In this document: in pieces, positions 63,301 through 64,000 of the stretch | Numbering within the stretch: the stretch's first letter is position 1 | Layout: each line of letters starts with the position of its first letter | Source of the DNA: Marinobacter nauticus | Lineage (GTDB): Bacteria; Pseudomonadota; Gammaproteobacteria; Enterobacterales; Shewanellaceae | Length of the DNA: 64,000 nucleotides | Assembly (NCBI RefSeq): GCF_019801015.1 | Contig: NZ_JAHVJZ010000004.1 | Location: forward strand, 1-64,000 | Direction of reading: 5' to 3' | Notes under the pieces: generated by a model | What the model was told of the DNA's origin: nothing | Seen by the model: only the letters and a program-made list of their open reading frames with translations | The model's database searches: none | Program-made: the position numbers and the translations under genes

Positions 63301-64000
63301 CGGCCACTCGATACGACAGCGGGACTTGGTTTCCGCCACCGCTTCGGCACGCTCGTTCAGCAGGGTGAACGGGTCGGTCGGTTCGGGCTCACTGCCCAGC
63401 GGCCCGATCAGCGGGATAACCGCCTGCTCCAGCGCTTCCGGGCTGCCGTACAATCCGGTGATCGCCGCCAGCACCGGGCGCGGCTGCGGGTAGAGAAAAC
63501 GACGCCAGTAGTCCCGCACTGCCTCTTCGCGCAGTGGGCTGGTGTCCGCCTCCATCTCCTGACTGAACAGGCTGCCGGAGTCAAAGGCGTGCTCCCGCAG
63601 CATCCGCTGACACCAGCCGTGGATGGTGTGCACTGCGGCCAGATCCATCAGTTGCGCCGCCTGATCCAGCATCAGGGCGCAGTGGGGGTACTGCGCCTCG
63701 TCAAAGTCGTTCATCAGCGACTGCAGGTAGTCGTCCGGTTCAATCTGACCCCGGAAGCAGGCCGCGCCCTCCACCAACCGGGCGCGGATGCGGTCTTTCA
63801 GCTCTTCGGTGGCGGCTTTGGTAAAGGTCACCACCAGAATCTGTTCCGGCGTCAGCGGACGGGCGTGGGCGTTGTCGCCACCGTGGCCCAGCACCAGCCG
63901 CAGGTAGAGTGCGGCGATGGTGTAGGTTTTGCCGGTGCCGGCACTGGCCTCAATCAGCCGGGTGCCGTGCAGGGGAAACGTCAGGGGCGTCAGCTTATGC
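60364..64000 (-). CDS. recB: RecBCD enzyme subunit RecB (start lies past window end)
   Basis: 3'-5' helicase and nuclease subunit. The reading frame is open to the window edge. The visible N terminus begins close to the true start (LTPLTFPLHGTRLIEASAGTGKTYTI), so only a few residues are missing. Helicase motifs include EASAGTGKT, VALIDEFQDTDKVQ, LLMIGDPKQAIYGFRGAD and VITIHKSKGLEYPLV. The C-terminal nuclease site shows FYVADYKSN, with the Asp and Lys of the PD-(D/E)xK type. About 1210 residues are visible, close to the usual size. recC would be expected further along beyond the window. Translationally coupled to recD. Confidence 0.95.
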   Translation of the reverse strand, partial: HKLTPLTFPLHGTRLIEASAGTGKTYTIAALYLRLVLGHGGDNAHARPLTPEQILVVTFTKAATEELKDRIRARLVEGAACFRGQIEPDDYLQSLMNDFDEAQYPHCALMLDQAAQLMDLAAVHTIHGWCQRMLREHAFDSGSLFSQEMEADTSPLREEAVRDYWRRFLYPQPRPVLAAITGLYGSPEALEQAVIPLIGPLGSEPEPTDPFTLLNERAEAVAETKSRCRIEWPRFVEQFHEAIANKWVKGNMVKAGQLDNLTAWLDSDEELPLDNAGKVMARYTTGTFADALSAGGKKQPATVADSPVLAALENLARQLSGNPVKAALLRHCAHWVAARVAQEKRRRAQLDFDDLITDLGAALEREHKAGSDKLAGAIRHQFPVALIDEFQDTDKVQYQLFQRLYLEQDDTALLMIGDPKQAIYGFRGADIHTYLKARSDTEGRHYTLDTNYRSTQQMVDAANAVFELGERNANGPFLHGESIPFLPVAANGRKEVLMDGANPVPAMTLWWDDDAGEEAINKGTYLSRQAEACAEEITRLLNGAATGVVGFERDGERQPLAAADIAILVRDFREAGAVRDALAARGVRSVYLSDKDSVFASEEADALQRILQAVAQPGERTIKAALATAVLGFSWSALDAFNHDELAWERELAQFRELKLCWQRQGVLPMIRRLIAHYGVARRALADARYGERRLTNLLHLAELLQSASAQLDGELALIRFLAEQREESNLGDEQVLRLESDAALVKVITIHKSKGLEYPLVFLPFIAGYKEASDRAGVLFYRDGDGKKALTFEADDDARAAADRERLEEDLRLLYVALTRPRHGCYLGLAPVKLSRRGKRGVSDIHRGALGCLLGAGAELDGASAKAALAGLAERPGIILSGLPDSTGTLLAAAEQRESLVAPPLYRRTPQRPWWIASYSALLSGMSADHSLSGLPERLMEVQDEAAQPEEREPAEGTIHAFPKGANPGTFLHDLFEWAAEQGSAVQGRGFAGIDSALLAQEIDTRCARHGYDDHSTVVREWFREALTQPLDLPTGVVSLEGLDQVQAEMEFWIAANQLEVTELDQRVRASVWPGEARPQLRPAQVNGMLKGFIDLTFRHGERFYVADYKSNYLGADERAYTPEAMRQAMLEHRYDLQAVLYTLALHRLLKARLPGYDFDRHIGGGLYLFLRGISAAHPGHGVVTVPVGRELIEQLDARFQGTAESLSHD

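Overview
The window is about 60% GC and almost fully coding. Gene content points to a marine gammaproteobacterium of the Alteromonadales, most like Ferrimonas or a GC-rich Shewanella relative: YbiT, RarD, Dcp, RimB-RimK, MgtE, a recB-recD pair, a GlyGly-CTERM subtilase and an SslE/AcfD-type lipoprotein. The genus is an inference from gene content; no rRNA or tRNA gene is visible.

Layout. 1-5.1 kb: end of a dispersed repeat, a small membrane protein, formate-tetrahydrofolate ligase, and an acyl-CoA ligase followed by a YhhN membrane protein. 5.2-8.1 kb: a large exported caspase-like protein. 8.3-10.8 kb: an EmrA-like efflux operon (HlyD, DUF2955-type membrane protein, MarR). 11-20.4 kb: ordinary chromosomal genes (YqhA family, YbiT, RarD, GNAT, nitroreductase, AraC, tandem SnoaL protein, EamA, MgtE). 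20.5-23 kb: a RimB-RimK-aspartoacylase-like operon. 23.1-28.1 kb: a 1641-residue secreted subtilase with an 849-bp AT-rich upstream region. 28.9-31.7 kb: a porin and two periplasmic binding proteins (ModA-like and TupA-like) with no transporter genes beside them. 32.3-38.0 kb: two full 465-bp repeat copies in direct orientation bracketing a BCCT transporter, guanine deaminase, a MAPEG protein and a charged-helix protein. 38-46 kb: Dcp, a hybrid histidine kinase and a MacA/ATPase/MacB-type operon. 46.2-52.4 kb: an SslE/AcfD-like M60 lipoprotein, YjjG and a VOC protein. 52.5-58.3 kb: an AT-richer accessory stretch (secreted esterase, MscS-type channel, LysR regulator, unknown lipoprotein). 58.3-64 kb: recD and recB, with recB running off the window end.

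Most noteworthy: (1) a 465-bp repeat present three times in one orientation, bounded by two look-alike 8-bp hairpins with ATA loops. In all three cases one end abuts the T-tract of the intrinsic terminator of the neighbouring gene. It has no transposase and looks like a non-autonomous IS200/IS605-type element; its interior may be a structured RNA. (2) A perfect 17-bp direct repeat of the recD 3' end, 1.2 kb apart, flanking the unknown lipoprotein gene. (3) A possible small RNA with a strong terminator between the kinase and macB-like genes. (4) CRP-like sites upstream of the SslE-like gene and of the kinase/small RNA region. No CRISPR array, prophage, integrase or complete insertion sequence was seen.
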